A stretch of 57,369 bases of DNA from an uncultured Spartobacteria bacterium (GTDB lineage Bacteria > Verrucomicrobiota > Verrucomicrobiia > Chthoniobacterales > UBA6821): positions 1-57,369 of the forward strand of contig CAIOJL010000004.1 of NCBI GenBank assembly GCA_903858595.1. The letters run 5' to 3'. Numbering within the stretch: the first letter of the stretch is position 1; the number at the start of each line of letters is the position of its first letter. The notes below the pieces were generated by a model. The model was given only the letters and a program-made list of their open reading frames with translations, did no database searches and had not been told where the DNA came from. Both the position numbers and the translations under genes were made by a program. Of this stretch, positions 1 to 10,213 are shown one piece after another.

Positions 1-147
1 CAACTCCCCGGCAGACTCCACAGAATCTTCCAGCTTTTGAGTGTTCATCCGTTTGAGAAAGTTCCTATCCATGAGCTACTTACAGAAGAAGACCTCAAAT
101 CTTATATGCCTCACAAAAATAACCAGTTGATGCTGTGGGACTTATAA
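1..147 (+). CDS. C-terminal fragment of a hypothetical protein (cut by window edge)
   Basis: Frame 1 open from base 1 to TAA at 145-147: QLPGRLHRIFQLLSVHPFEKVPIHELLTEEDLKSYMPHKNNQLMLWDL*; not in the supplied ORF track. Confidence 0.45.
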   Translation, partial: QLPGRLHRIFQLLSVHPFEKVPIHELLTEEDLKSYMPHKNNQLMLWDL

Positions 148-157
148 CCGGACGCTT

Positions 158-670
158 GTGGAAAGATATGAAGAAAAACAAAAGGCGCGATTAGAGGCGT
201 GGTACAAAAGTTGGGAAAACAAGTTCTGCACTTCAGATCATGTTAAAGTGTATTGGCTGCTTACATTGTTGATACCGGAACCGTCAGAAATGTCTAGTGA
301 GTATAATTCTGTAGTAGCGCGAAATGAAAAACTTAAAAATAGTATAAAGAACGGAGAAGTCGACTTTGAGGCAGCTGATTTTGCTGATAAAATTAACATA
401 GCAACCCTTACAAGATTAGGGCGAACAAAAGATGCTCAATATATTGAGGGACTTAGGCAAGCTCGGATTAATAAAAGAAACGAACTAATTGAACGCCAAA
501 AGATAGTTAAAGCTGCTGAAGAAAGAGAGGCAGCTTTGAATCAACAAATCAATCTTCTAAATCAACGAGTAGCTCAGGCACAAGCGGAGGCTAGACAGGC
601 ACAAATGGATGCGGATGATAATCGAATAAAAGCTAGAAATATAGAAATTCAGAGAATTAATAGATATTAG
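158..670 (+). CDS. Hypothetical coiled-coil protein, AT-rich
   Basis: 170 aa ORF, GTG start; C-terminal half rich in E/Q/A/R with heptad-like pattern; codon usage AT-rich relative to rest of window. Confidence 0.5.
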   Translation: MERYEEKQKARLEAWYKSWENKFCTSDHVKVYWLLTLLIPEPSEMSSEYNSVVARNEKLKNSIKNGEVDFEAADFADKINIATLTRLGRTKDAQYIEGLRQARINKRNELIERQKIVKAAEEREAALNQQINLLNQRVAQAQAEARQAQMDADDNRIKARNIEIQRINRY

Positions 671-774
671 ATGTTCGCAATATTATTCTGATAACATAAA
701 CTGCTTATAGGGTTATAAACTAGTATCTTTAACAGACTCTTTTCCTGCCTTCCTGAGTTCCAGATTAGTCCCTG

Positions 775-1959
775 TCAGTCATTCTTCTGGAGCCGCTTCC
801 GGGGCGTGTCCCCGAAGCGGTCATGGGCTTCGTGCAGGAAGTTTACCAACGAGGGGTATCCGGCCTTCCTGCCGATCTCTCCGATTGCGGCCTCGTCCAA
901 CTCCGCGGCATTGATGCCGGGAAACCAATGCCCTCCGTTCCCAAGCAGGTTGTAGCGAAGCTTTCCGTATGCCTGCATGTCGAATGCCCGGTCCAGCGCC
1001 CGGAGCCTTACGATCTCCTGAAGATTGATCCCCCCCGGCACCTCACCGAAGGGTGGGAGATCCCGATCCCAGCGCGCCGGCATGGGAGATGCGTTGGTAC
1101 GCAGAAACTCCTCCTCAATGCGCTCCGCCGTTTCGCGGACCCGATCCCAAGTGTCCTTGTGCTCCATGAGGGGAAGGATCTTCAGATGCTCGTCGAAATC
1201 CGAAGGTCGTGCGGCTCCGATGCTCAGCGTGTGGACCTCGGGATGCATCAGGCAGTAGAGGTCGTTGAAGACCATCGGTGAATAGGGGGAGCAGAGCGCG
1301 GTGAGCTTCTCCGTGGGTTGATGCATGCATCCCCCCTTCTCCGTGGGGCTGATGATGAAGACCCCCATGTCATGCCTGGTGGCCGCCTCGACGGCACTCC
1401 AGTTGGTCTGGTTCATGAAATACCAGTGGATGTTCACATAGTCGAAGGCATCGCTGGCGATGATCTCCTCGATGAGATCGCAAGGTGCGTGGGTGGAGAA
1501 TCCAAGGAATCTCGCCTTCCCCTCCCTGATGATCTGCTGTGCAGCCTCAAGAGCGCCGGCCGGTCCCACCGTTTTCTCCCAGCACTCCCTGTCGTTGATG
1601 CCGTGAATCGAGAGAAGATCAACATGTCGAAGTTGGAGGTTGGCCATCGACTGGTCAAACGTCTCGCGGAACTCGGCAGCTGAGGATGGCCCTACCTTGG
1701 TCTGCACGATCATCTCCTCGCGTGGAAATAGGGGTAGAATCTTTCCGAGCTGAACCTCCGACGTTCCATAGCCTCGGGCTGTCTCTATATGATTGATCCC
1801 TGAATCAAGCGATTTACGGATGCAGGCCTCAAGATTGGCCTGCCCATCGGGTGTTATTCCCCCGGCATCCTTGTCGTTCCAACTGTGCTGATAGCGCATC
1901 CCTCCGCAGGATAAGACTGGCATCTCAAGACCTGTTCTCCCAAAGCGACGGGTTATCAT
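775..1959 (-). CDS. Aldo/keto reductase family oxidoreductase
   Basis: MITRRFGRTGLEMPVLSCGGMRYQ..., GINHIETARGYGTSEVQLGKIL, QTKVGPSSA: AKR family motifs. Confidence 0.85.
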   Translation of the reverse strand: MITRRFGRTGLEMPVLSCGGMRYQHSWNDKDAGGITPDGQANLEACIRKSLDSGINHIETARGYGTSEVQLGKILPLFPREEMIVQTKVGPSSAAEFRETFDQSMANLQLRHVDLLSIHGINDRECWEKTVGPAGALEAAQQIIREGKARFLGFSTHAPCDLIEEIIASDAFDYVNIHWYFMNQTNWSAVEAATRHDMGVFIISPTEKGGCMHQPTEKLTALCSPYSPMVFNDLYCLMHPEVHTLSIGAARPSDFDEHLKILPLMEHKDTWDRVRETAERIEEEFLRTNASPMPARWDRDLPPFGEVPGGINLQEIVRLRALDRAFDMQAYGKLRYNLLGNGGHWFPGINAAELDEAAIGEIGRKAGYPSLVNFLHEAHDRFGDTPRKRLQKND

Positions 1960-2064
1960 TTTGTTTAAGAAAGAGTTTGGTTAACTAAAAACCAATTTCC
2001 AGAAGAATGGAGGATGTCTTCAAGGCCATCATATCACTGGGCCAGACTACCCAGGCGGGCGGGA

Positions 2065-3222
2065 TTAAGGAGCGATGGTCTCCACATAGGCGAACTTGCC
2101 GTTCTTCACCTGAAGCATCACGGCCGACTTGGTGGGATTGCGGTGCTCATCCAGCGTGATCTTGCCCGTTATTCCAGGAAAATCCTTCGTGGCAGCGATC
2201 GCTGCATTCACCTTATCTGGATCGGTTGTTCCAGCCCGCTTCATCGCATCAGCAAGGAGTTTCAACGAGTCATATCCGAGGGCCACCATGGCATCGGGAT
2301 CCTCATGGTATTTCTTGCGGTAGGCATCCACGAAAGCCACAACCTGCGGATCGGTGCTCTGGTTGGAAAAGTGATTGGAAAAATAGCACCCCTCGACCGC
2401 GGATCCCCCGACACTGATCAGTTCGGTGGAGTCCCAACCATCCCCACCGATGAAGGGAGCTGTGATGCCGAGTTGACGGGCCTGACGAATAATCAGGGGA
2501 GCCTCCGTGTAATAGGCTGGAAGGAAGACCACATCGGGGTTAGCTGACTTGATGGCCGTCAACTGGGCGCTGAAATCCTTGTCGCCACCGCTGTAGCTTT
2601 GCTCCCCGGTGATGACGCCCCCATTCTTGAGAAATTCGGCCTTGAAGCTCTTGGCCAAGCCGAGACTGTAATCCTTGGAGACGTCGGTGATGATGGCTGC
2701 CTTTTGGGCCGCAAGCTTGCCGGCAAACTTCGCACAGACTGTCCCCTGGAACGGATCGATGAAGCAGACCCGGAAGATGTGATCGCCGGTCTCTGTGACT
2801 TTTTCATTCGTCGAGGCGGGCGAGATCATCGGTATCCCACTGCGCTGGGCGATCGGAGCGGCTTCCAGTGAACGACCCGAGGCGACCTCTCCGATCAGGG
2901 CAACCACCTTGTCACGAGTGATCAGTTCACGGACAACCGTGGATGTCTCTCCGGGCTTGGACTGGTTGTCCTTGGTGATCATCCGGATCGGTTGACCCAG
3001 GACACCACCGGAGCCATTAATCTCCTCAAGGGCAAGCTGAACGCCCTTGTCGGTGCTCTGACCGAATGTGGCCTGCCCGCCGGTCAGTGAAGCGAACTGT
3101 CCGACGGGAATTCCGGATTCCTGCTTCTTGGAGCATGAGGAGCCGGAAAGGCTCAAAGTTGCTAGGAGGAGAGTGCTGGAGAGTTTAAGGAACTTCATAA
3201 CTCGGAGTGTAGGCAGACCCAC
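2065..3222 (-). CDS. ABC transporter periplasmic substrate-binding lipoprotein, branched-chain amino acid (LivJ/LivK) type
   Basis: Lipobox-like LSLSGSSCSKK; FASLTGGQATFGQSTDKGVQLALEEINGSGGVLGQPIRM; Peripla_BP_6 type. Likely start is the internal Met near 3198. Confidence 0.85.
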   Translation of the reverse strand: MGLPTLRVMKFLKLSSTLLLATLSLSGSSCSKKQESGIPVGQFASLTGGQATFGQSTDKGVQLALEEINGSGGVLGQPIRMITKDNQSKPGETSTVVRELITRDKVVALIGEVASGRSLEAAPIAQRSGIPMISPASTNEKVTETGDHIFRVCFIDPFQGTVCAKFAGKLAAQKAAIITDVSKDYSLGLAKSFKAEFLKNGGVITGEQSYSGGDKDFSAQLTAIKSANPDVVFLPAYYTEAPLIIRQARQLGITAPFIGGDGWDSTELISVGGSAVEGCYFSNHFSNQSTDPQVVAFVDAYRKKYHEDPDAMVALGYDSLKLLADAMKRAGTTDPDKVNAAIAATKDFPGITGKITLDEHRNPTKSAVMLQVKNGKFAYVETIAP

Positions 3223-3275
3223 CGGAAAAAAGCAGCCTATTGTTTCCAGTGCACTGTTGAGGCAATTCAGGCAAT

Positions 3276-4268
3276 TCAGGCCATGTGGTCAAGCATCTCT
3301 AGGGAGACTCCGTGAAGAAGAGGCTTGCCCGCCAGGTATCGATCGAACTCCTCCAGCATCCATGCTCCCATGCGAGCGACCTCTCCGCCCACACTCCCGG
3401 CGATGTGAGGGGTGAGAACGACATTTCCCAACGCATGAAGGGGGGAATCGGTGCTCGGCGGCTCGGGATACGTGACGTCCAGAATAGCGGTCAGATCGGG
3501 TCGGTCACGGAGCACGACGCAGATTTCGGCTTCGTTGACAATCGCGCCTCGCGATGTGTTGATGAGGCAGGCACCGGGTTTCATCATAACGACCAGTCCC
3601 CCGCCGATCAGATTTTCGGTTTCCGGAAGCCACGGAGTATGCAGGCTCACCACATCGCATCGTTCAAAGAGTTCCTCCAGGGAGACAAGGGAGACTCCGA
3701 GTTCCGCGGCCTGCTCCGATTTGACATAGGGATCGTAAACCAACACATCCAGATCAAATCGCGCCAAAAGCGCGGCAACCCGTTTGCCGATGGCACCCAG
3801 CGAGACTAGTCCCACCTTGGAACGGTAGGCGCCTGGAATCGGCGAGGAGATGACGTCGAAGGTGCCGGCCTTCATCTGGCGTGATGAGCTCCAGAACCCT
3901 TTCAGGCCAAGGAGAATTGTCCCAAGGGTATATTCGGAAACGGGGATGGCATTGGCCTCCCAGGCACTTGAGATGAGAATGCCGCGTTCGTAGGAGTGAG
4001 GTGTGGCAAAACATTTCACCGATCCTGCGGCGTAAAAAACAGCGCGTAATCGTGGCGCAGCTTCAAGGAAGGCCTGGTCAAGGACGGGCATTCCCCATGA
4101 GGAGAAGATGAGATCGGCCTCGGCAAGCAAGGGTAAGCGTTCTTTCCACTCCTCTCCTTCCAAGGATTCTGGAATCAGGGTGACGCGTTTTTCAATCTCC
4201 CGTCGAAGTTCTTCAGGATAAGCACACGGGAGGTTCCCTCTCATCCCTACAAAGATAGCTTTCAGCAT
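3276..4268 (-). CDS. D-isomer specific 2-hydroxyacid dehydrogenase family protein
   Basis: NAD-binding region VGLVSLGAIGKRVAALLARFDLDVLVYDPY and PGACLINTSRGAIVNEAE...DVTYPEPP. Confidence 0.85.
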   Translation of the reverse strand: MLKAIFVGMRGNLPCAYPEELRREIEKRVTLIPESLEGEEWKERLPLLAEADLIFSSWGMPVLDQAFLEAAPRLRAVFYAAGSVKCFATPHSYERGILISSAWEANAIPVSEYTLGTILLGLKGFWSSSRQMKAGTFDVISSPIPGAYRSKVGLVSLGAIGKRVAALLARFDLDVLVYDPYVKSEQAAELGVSLVSLEELFERCDVVSLHTPWLPETENLIGGGLVVMMKPGACLINTSRGAIVNEAEICVVLRDRPDLTAILDVTYPEPPSTDSPLHALGNVVLTPHIAGSVGGEVARMGAWMLEEFDRYLAGKPLLHGVSLEMLDHMA

Positions 4269-4440
4269 TCCGACTTCTTAACGGACTGCCTGAAGCGAAG
4301 CGAGTCTCTCATGATACCTTAACCAAAAAAACATCCTCCTCGGAACAATTTCATTGCCGAAGTAATTCTAGCGGCAGGCCGTAAAAGATCCGGTGTGGCA
4401 AAGACAGCCGAGCACTTGGTGCCGCGAACTTTTGATAAAA

Positions 4441-4532
4441 TGGCGGAAGGGGAGGGATTCGAACCCTCGGTGGGAATAACCCCACGTTCGATTTCGAGTC
4501 GAGTGCCTTAAACCGGACTCAGCCACCCTTCC
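4441..4532 (-). tRNA. tRNA-Ser (anticodon CGA)
   Basis: Reverse complement GGAAGGGTGGCTGAGTCCGG...CTCGAAA(loop)...long variable arm...GGTTCGAATCC...CCTTCCGCCA; class II tRNA with encoded CCA. Confidence 0.9.
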
Positions 4533-4602
4533 TAAAAACTGGGATCGCAACCATACCCCTATGATCAAGGAGGTCAAGACCTCCCCTTCCCTTGAAGGAA
4601 GA

Positions 4603-4995
4603 TTACCTAGACCAATCCAAAGCGCCCTTTTTGATGGCGTAAATATAGCCAACAAACAGAATCACCGAGAAGATTACAAGGGTCCAAAGGATGCCTATGC
4701 CATACTGCATCAGATACTCCCGGTAAACCACGGACCAAGGATACAGAAAGACGATTTCGATATCGAACAAGATGAACAACATCGCCACCAGGTAGAATTT
4801 GACACTGAAGCGTGGCTGAGGGCCCGGTTCAGGAAGCATTCCACACTCATAGGCAACATCCTTGACTCCTGTGCGTGTGCCGATCCGTCCGAGCAGAGTA
4901 CTGGCAATCCACATTGTTAGCGCCAGACCGACACAAACCACAATGTGAATGAGGAGGGATCCATAGCCGCTTAAGCTTCCTAGGGTGCCGTCCAT
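4603..4995 (-). CDS. nuoA: NADH-quinone oxidoreductase subunit A
   Basis: KDVAYECGMLPEPGPQPRFSVKFYLVAMLFILFDIEIVFLYPW is the NuoA signature. Confidence 0.92.
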   Translation of the reverse strand: MDGTLGSLSGYGSLLIHIVVCVGLALTMWIASTLLGRIGTRTGVKDVAYECGMLPEPGPQPRFSVKFYLVAMLFILFDIEIVFLYPWSVVYREYLMQYGIGILWTLVIFSVILFVGYIYAIKKGALDWSR

Positions 4996-5007
4996 GATCG
5001 GATGCCG

Positions 5008-5598
5008 TTACTTGCGCTTAACGGGAGCCTTCTTCACCGGAACTTTCTGAATCGGCTTTTTGACAACCGCGGCTTTCTTAGGCGCTGGCTTAACCGAAGA
5101 CATCGAGGCCTTCACGGGAGACTTCTTCAAAGGTGACTTGGCTGGAGCCTTCTTGGCAACAGGATTGGAAGCTACCTTCGAGGACAACTTTGAAGTTTTA
5201 GCAGCAGGCTTTACAGGAGATTTAGCCGCGGGTGTTGGTGCAAGCTTTTTGAGTGATTGAACAGGAACGGGCGTTATGGAGACGATGCCTGGAACCTGGG
5301 GCGCCGGGAGAGGTTCCTCCGGAGCGATGGCATGGGCCAAAGAGACAAGCCCTTTGTACTTTTTGCCGCTTTTCTTCACCATGTTGCGGGAAACAAGGTG
5401 CTGAAGCTTCTCGTAAGCTCGGAGACGAAGCATTTCCTCTCCACCGCTAGCGGCATTACGCTTCTTCAGACGGTCATGGACGACATCGAAGAGTTGCTTG
5501 AACTCAAAGGAAGCTCCCTTCTTGGAAAGAACTGCTACCAGCTCTTCAGTGACCAGATCGGGGAGTCTGCGGGAGAAGGCACTTTTACGTTGCATCAT
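5008..5598 (-). CDS. Lys/Ala/Pro-rich histone H1-like basic protein
   Basis: Globular N-terminal ~95 aa followed by KKAPAKSPLKKSPVKASMSSVKPAPKKA...VPVKKAPVKRK tail typical of bacterial H1-like proteins. Confidence 0.6.
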   Translation of the reverse strand: MMQRKSAFSRRLPDLVTEELVAVLSKKGASFEFKQLFDVVHDRLKKRNAASGGEEMLRLRAYEKLQHLVSRNMVKKSGKKYKGLVSLAHAIAPEEPLPAPQVPGIVSITPVPVQSLKKLAPTPAAKSPVKPAAKTSKLSSKVASNPVAKKAPAKSPLKKSPVKASMSSVKPAPKKAAVVKKPIQKVPVKKAPVKRK

Positions 5599-5812
5599 AT
5601 TTAAAAAATAAACATATCACTTGATCTCGTGGTCTGTCACTAAAAAAGCATTGCCGTGTATATCGCACCGTTTTGCATGGGCACAATGAGGAAATGTTAT
5701 TTATCCTAAAATTTCCCATCATGGACGCATTGACTTAGGTTTTTTAGATTCATAACGTGAAGACAATGTTGAGGTTCCTCCCCATCCTTTTCCAACGGAC
5801 AAAAAGTCTTTT

Positions 5813-7537
5813 ATGAAAACCATTCTCTTCGTATGCACGGGCAATGTCTGCCGAAGCCCTATGGCAGAGGGTCTCATGAAGGATCTTCTCACAGACCGGC
5901 TGGATATCATTATCCTCTCCGCGGGCATGAATGCACCACAAGGTGCCCAGGCCAGCCAACCCGCCGTCACTGCTCTCTCGGAACTGGGAATCGATCTGCG
6001 CTCCTTCAGGAGTCAAGCGGTTACCGAGGAGTTGCTAGAACGCTGCACCCATGTTTTCACCATGACACGGGATCACTATCGCCTAATCGACCTCCTATTT
6101 CCGGAACACTCCGGGAAGGTCCGCCTGCTGGGTGAATTCACCCGGAATGGCGGCGATGTGCCCGATCCCATTGGACAAGGACTCACTACTTACAAGCGCT
6201 GCCGTGATGTCATCAAAAGCGCGCTGGTACAAATCCGCGATTTTGTGGATCAATCTCCCTTCACCATGTCACAAGCAACTGACTCTCACCTCTCACACAA
6301 CAACTCCAGTGCCCTCGCGACGATCGATCCCGAGATCGCCGCAGCTATCACGGCCGAACATCATCGCCAGTTCGAACACATCGAACTCATCGCCTCGGAG
6401 AACTTCACCAGTCAAGCCGTCATGGAAGCCCAGGGCTCTTGCCTGACCAACAAGTACGCCGAGGGCTATCCCGGACGCCGCTGGTATGGGGGATGCGAGC
6501 ATGTCGATGTGGTTGAAACCCTCGCCATCGAGCGCTCGAAGAAGCTTTTTGGTGCCGAGCATGCCAACGTTCAGCCCCACAGTGGAAGCCAGGCCAACAT
6601 GGCCGTCTACTTCAGTGTGCTCCAGCCAGGTGATAAAATCCTCACCATGGACCTGGCCCATGGCGGTCACCTCACCCACGGACACAAGGCCAACTTTTCA
6701 GGCAAGCTCTACAACGTGACCCACTACGGGGTCTCTAAGGTTGATGGCCGCATCGATTATGATGCCCTCGCCAAGCAGTCCGAGGAGGTTCGCCCGAAAA
6801 TGATCACTGCCGGTGCCTCCGCTTACCCTCGCGAGATCAACTTTGCTCGTCTCCGCCAGATCGCTGATGCGGTTGGAGCCTATCTCTTCGTCGACATGGC
6901 CCATATTGCCGGACTTGTTGCCGGAGGGGTCCATCCCAATCCGGCCCCCCTGGCCGACTTCGTCACAACGACAACTCACAAGAGCCTCCGAGGCCCCCGC
7001 TCCGGCCTTATTCTCTGCAAGGAGCAGTATGCGAAGAAGATCGACGGGCAGGTATTTCCCGGCGTTCAGGGCGGTCCTCTCATGCAGGTCGTCGCGGCCA
7101 AGGCCGTCTGCTTCCACGAGGCGCTCCAACCTTCCTTCAAGGAGTATGCAAAGCAGATCGTCCTGAATGCCAAGGCACTCGCAGCACGCCTCTCGGTGCT
7201 CGGCTACACGATCAGCTCGGGAGGCACGGATAATCATGTCCTTCTGGTCGATCTCCGATCAAAGGGGATTAACGGACTCGAGGCTCAGCAGGCACTTGAT
7301 CAAGCGGCCATCACCGTCAACAAGAACGCCATTCCCTTCGATACCGAACCGATCAGTAAGACCGGCGGCATCCGCCTCGGCACTCCGGCCATGACCACTC
7401 GTGGACTCAAGGAGGAAGAGATGATGCAGGTTGCAGACTTCATCGATACAGGCCTCAAGGCTCGGAACGATGAATCTGCCCTTGCCAAACTCCGAAAGGA
7501 AGTCACGGCTTTCACAGCACGTTTCCCGCTCCCTTAA
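5813..7537 (+). CDS. glyA: In-frame fusion: low-molecular-weight protein-tyrosine/arginine phosphatase domain + serine hydroxymethyltransferase
   Basis: N-term [22 protein letters not shown] (LMW-PTP P-loop) and DVPDPIGQG; from residue ~152 MSQATDSH...[20 protein letters not shown] (SHMT). No stop codon between. Confidence 0.88.
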   Translation: MKTILFVCTGNVCRSPMAEGLMKDLLTDRLDIIILSAGMNAPQGAQASQPAVTALSELGIDLRSFRSQAVTEELLERCTHVFTMTRDHYRLIDLLFPEHSGKVRLLGEFTRNGGDVPDPIGQGLTTYKRCRDVIKSALVQIRDFVDQSPFTMSQATDSHLSHNNSSALATIDPEIAAAITAEHHRQFEHIELIASENFTSQAVMEAQGSCLTNKYAEGYPGRRWYGGCEHVDVVETLAIERSKKLFGAEHANVQPHSGSQANMAVYFSVLQPGDKILTMDLAHGGHLTHGHKANFSGKLYNVTHYGVSKVDGRIDYDALAKQSEEVRPKMITAGASAYPREINFARLRQIADAVGAYLFVDMAHIAGLVAGGVHPNPAPLADFVTTTTHKSLRGPRSGLILCKEQYAKKIDGQVFPGVQGGPLMQVVAAKAVCFHEALQPSFKEYAKQIVLNAKALAARLSVLGYTISSGGTDNHVLLVDLRSKGINGLEAQQALDQAAITVNKNAIPFDTEPISKTGGIRLGTPAMTTRGLKEEEMMQVADFIDTGLKARNDESALAKLRKEVTAFTARFPLP

Positions 7538-7635
7538 ATAAGTGGAAAGTTGGGAGTTGAAGTTAAAGTAATACCAAAATTCTCCAGCTTCATAGCTCTC
7601 CTGCCGTCTGCCCTTCAGCCTTCAGCCTTTTTCAA

Positions 7636-9165
7636 ATGCCTTCTCCAATAGTCAATCCTCTCCGTGAGGGGATCGCCAGCCGCCTCACACCCGAGCCCTG
7701 CACGCTTGTCATCTTCGGGGCGACCGGTGACCTCACCCACCGCAAGCTCATCCCGGCGCTCTATAATCTGGCCGCCGAAGGAGCGCTGCCTCCTGCCCTC
7801 ACGATCATCGGGTTTGCCCGAAGGGAAAAGACCTCCGAGCAGTTCCGCAAGGAGCTGGAGGAATCGACGCGCAAGTTCTCCCGCACCCCTCTCAATGAGG
7901 AACTCTGGGCGCAGTTCGCTTCCTCGATCATCTACCATCAGAGCCCCTTTGATCAGGCCGAGGGTTACACGACGCTCGCGTCACAGATGGATGAGGCAGA
8001 TCGCAACTGCGGCACAGGCGGCAACCGCCTCTACTACCTGGCCGTGGCACCCGACCAGTTCCCAGTCATTTTGAGCCACCTGCGTGAGAGCGGATTCAGC
8101 ACTGCCACCCAAGGAAGCTGGGCCCGCGTGATCGTGGAGAAGCCCTTCGGCAAGGATCTCAAAAGCGCACAGCTTCTCAACACCCTTGTCAGCGAAGTCT
8201 TCCCAGAGTGCGACACCTACCGCATTGACCATTATCTGGGCAAGGAAACCGCCCAGAACATCATGGTGATGCGCTTTGCAAATTCGATCTTCGAATCGCT
8301 TTGGGATTCCAATCACATCAGCCACGTTCAGATCACTGCGGTCGAACCGCTCGGCGTCGAGGGACGCGCCGGTTACTACGACACCTCGGGGGCCATGCGT
8401 GACATGATCCAGAATCATCTGCTCCAGCTCCTCACCCTCACGGCCATGGAGCCTCCTACCAGCCTGAGTGCCGACGCGATCCGTGATGAAAAGGTGAAGG
8501 TCTTGCGATCCCTCCGCCCCCTCCGTGGTGATGATGTCTTCAAGCATGTCGTCCGAGCCCAATACACCGCCGGTTTAATCGACGGCCAACCCGTCTCAGG
8601 CTATCGCGAGGCCGACGGGGTTCCCAAAGATTCGACGACCGAGACCTTCGTGGCCCTTCAGGTAAACATCGACAACTGGCGCTGGGCGGGAGTCCCCTTC
8701 TTCATCCGTACCGCCAAGCGTATGCCCAAGGGCGGCACGGAGATCGCCATCACTTTCAAGAGCGTCCCGCCCGTCCTCTTCAACCGGAACGGCGAAGGCC
8801 TCGACGAGAACGTCCTCGTCATCCGCATCCAGCCCGACGAGGGAATCTCCCTCCGCATGAGCGCGAAGATGCCCGGCTCCAGCCTGCGTATTGAGCCGGT
8901 GAAGATGGATTTCCATTACGGAACCTCCTTCGGCAAAGCAACTCCCGAGGCCTACGAGCGCCTTCTACTCGACGCGATGTCGGGCGACGCCACCCTCTTC
9001 GCGCGACGGGACGAAGTGGAGGAAGCTTGGGCCTTTGTCGACGGGATCGAAGAAGCCTGGAAGACCCGTTCCGATGATCTTGCCTTCCACACGGCCGGCT
9101 CCTGGGGACCAGCAGAGGCGGCCGACCTGGCAGCACGTCACGGTGTCACCTGGAGGAGAATGTGA
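7636..9165 (+). CDS. zwf: Glucose-6-phosphate 1-dehydrogenase
   Basis: IFGATGDLTHRKLIPALYNL, YRIDHYLGKETAQNIMVMRFAN. Confidence 0.95.
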   Translation: MPSPIVNPLREGIASRLTPEPCTLVIFGATGDLTHRKLIPALYNLAAEGALPPALTIIGFARREKTSEQFRKELEESTRKFSRTPLNEELWAQFASSIIYHQSPFDQAEGYTTLASQMDEADRNCGTGGNRLYYLAVAPDQFPVILSHLRESGFSTATQGSWARVIVEKPFGKDLKSAQLLNTLVSEVFPECDTYRIDHYLGKETAQNIMVMRFANSIFESLWDSNHISHVQITAVEPLGVEGRAGYYDTSGAMRDMIQNHLLQLLTLTAMEPPTSLSADAIRDEKVKVLRSLRPLRGDDVFKHVVRAQYTAGLIDGQPVSGYREADGVPKDSTTETFVALQVNIDNWRWAGVPFFIRTAKRMPKGGTEIAITFKSVPPVLFNRNGEGLDENVLVIRIQPDEGISLRMSAKMPGSSLRIEPVKMDFHYGTSFGKATPEAYERLLLDAMSGDATLFARRDEVEEAWAFVDGIEEAWKTRSDDLAFHTAGSWGPAEAADLAARHGVTWRRM

Positions 9166-10202
9166 GCTTTATCCCCGGCATCCCGGTGCCGATCGGTGGC
9201 ATCGAAAAAAAACTTGGAAAACTCTGGGACGAGAGCGGCGAGAGCAAGACGCGCGCCTCGCTTATCAACCTGGCCATCTATAACGAGAAGCTCGGATCTC
9301 TGGAGAGGAATACTGAAATCACTCGAGGGATAGCAGGAGAGCACGCGATGCGGGCCATTCTTATTGAGGCTGATCCCAAGGCGGAAGGAAGTAGCGCCGA
9401 AGCGTGGATCACCATGCACTGCTACCTGAGAGGGTCCAAGGGGGGCTCTGTCTGCAGCGAACAGATTTCCTTCCAACTGGCAGGCATGGCGGCGCGTTCC
9501 CTTCAAAGCGTCGTTTTCTCGCATCTCGATTCTGACCTGCCGCTGGTACTCTGGTGGCAGGCAGATTTCCATCCGCCGATCGACGGCAAGCTCTGGCGCT
9601 GGGTTGATAGACTGCTTTTTGACAGTAGGCACTGGAAGAATCCCAAGGAACAATTCGGTTTGATCAGACAGATTTCCGGACTCGCCGAAGCGCGCACCGT
9701 ACTCTGCGATCTGAACTGGGCCCGCTCCCTTCCCGTGCGACAGGCTCTGGCGGCTATCTTTGACGTCCCCGGCAACTTGTCCGAGCTTCAGCTCTTGCGG
9801 AAGATCGAACTCGATCACACCGCCGGATCACGCACCACAGCCATGCTTCTGGTGGGCTGGCTGGCCGACCGCCTCGGATGGAGCCTCTTCAATCCCTCGG
9901 CCAATCCTGAGTTCCGTGATGCCCAGGGCAATATCGTTTCTATAGAACTGAGAGAGAACGAGGGTGCCAGCATCTCCCGCATGAACCTCGCCTCCGAGAA
10001 TGCGGAATTTCATCTCCTGCGGGAATCGGGTTCCGATCTCTATGTCACCACGGCGCAGGGAGCGAATATCGTAACCACCACCAGAATACTCCGCGCACCC
10101 CGTGAAGAAACGCGTGAGATTCTTTTGGCGGAGCTCTCCCGCGGAGGACGCCACCCGCTCTACACCAAGGCCGTGAAAGCCGTGGAAGAACTCTGGGAGT
10201 AA
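9162..10202 (+). CDS. opcA: Glucose-6-phosphate dehydrogenase assembly/OpcA-family protein
   Basis: GTG start overlaps the zwf stop by 4 nt (GTGA); protein has OpcA-like features (CSEQISF, LPLVLWWQADFHP..LWRWVDRLLFDS). Confidence 0.75.
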   Translation: MSFIPGIPVPIGGIEKKLGKLWDESGESKTRASLINLAIYNEKLGSLERNTEITRGIAGEHAMRAILIEADPKAEGSSAEAWITMHCYLRGSKGGSVCSEQISFQLAGMAARSLQSVVFSHLDSDLPLVLWWQADFHPPIDGKLWRWVDRLLFDSRHWKNPKEQFGLIRQISGLAEARTVLCDLNWARSLPVRQALAAIFDVPGNLSELQLLRKIELDHTAGSRTTAMLLVGWLADRLGWSLFNPSANPEFRDAQGNIVSIELRENEGASISRMNLASENAEFHLLRESGSDLYVTTAQGANIVTTTRILRAPREETREILLAELSRGGRHPLYTKAVKAVEELWE

Positions 10203-10213
10203 ACGCTCGTCTT

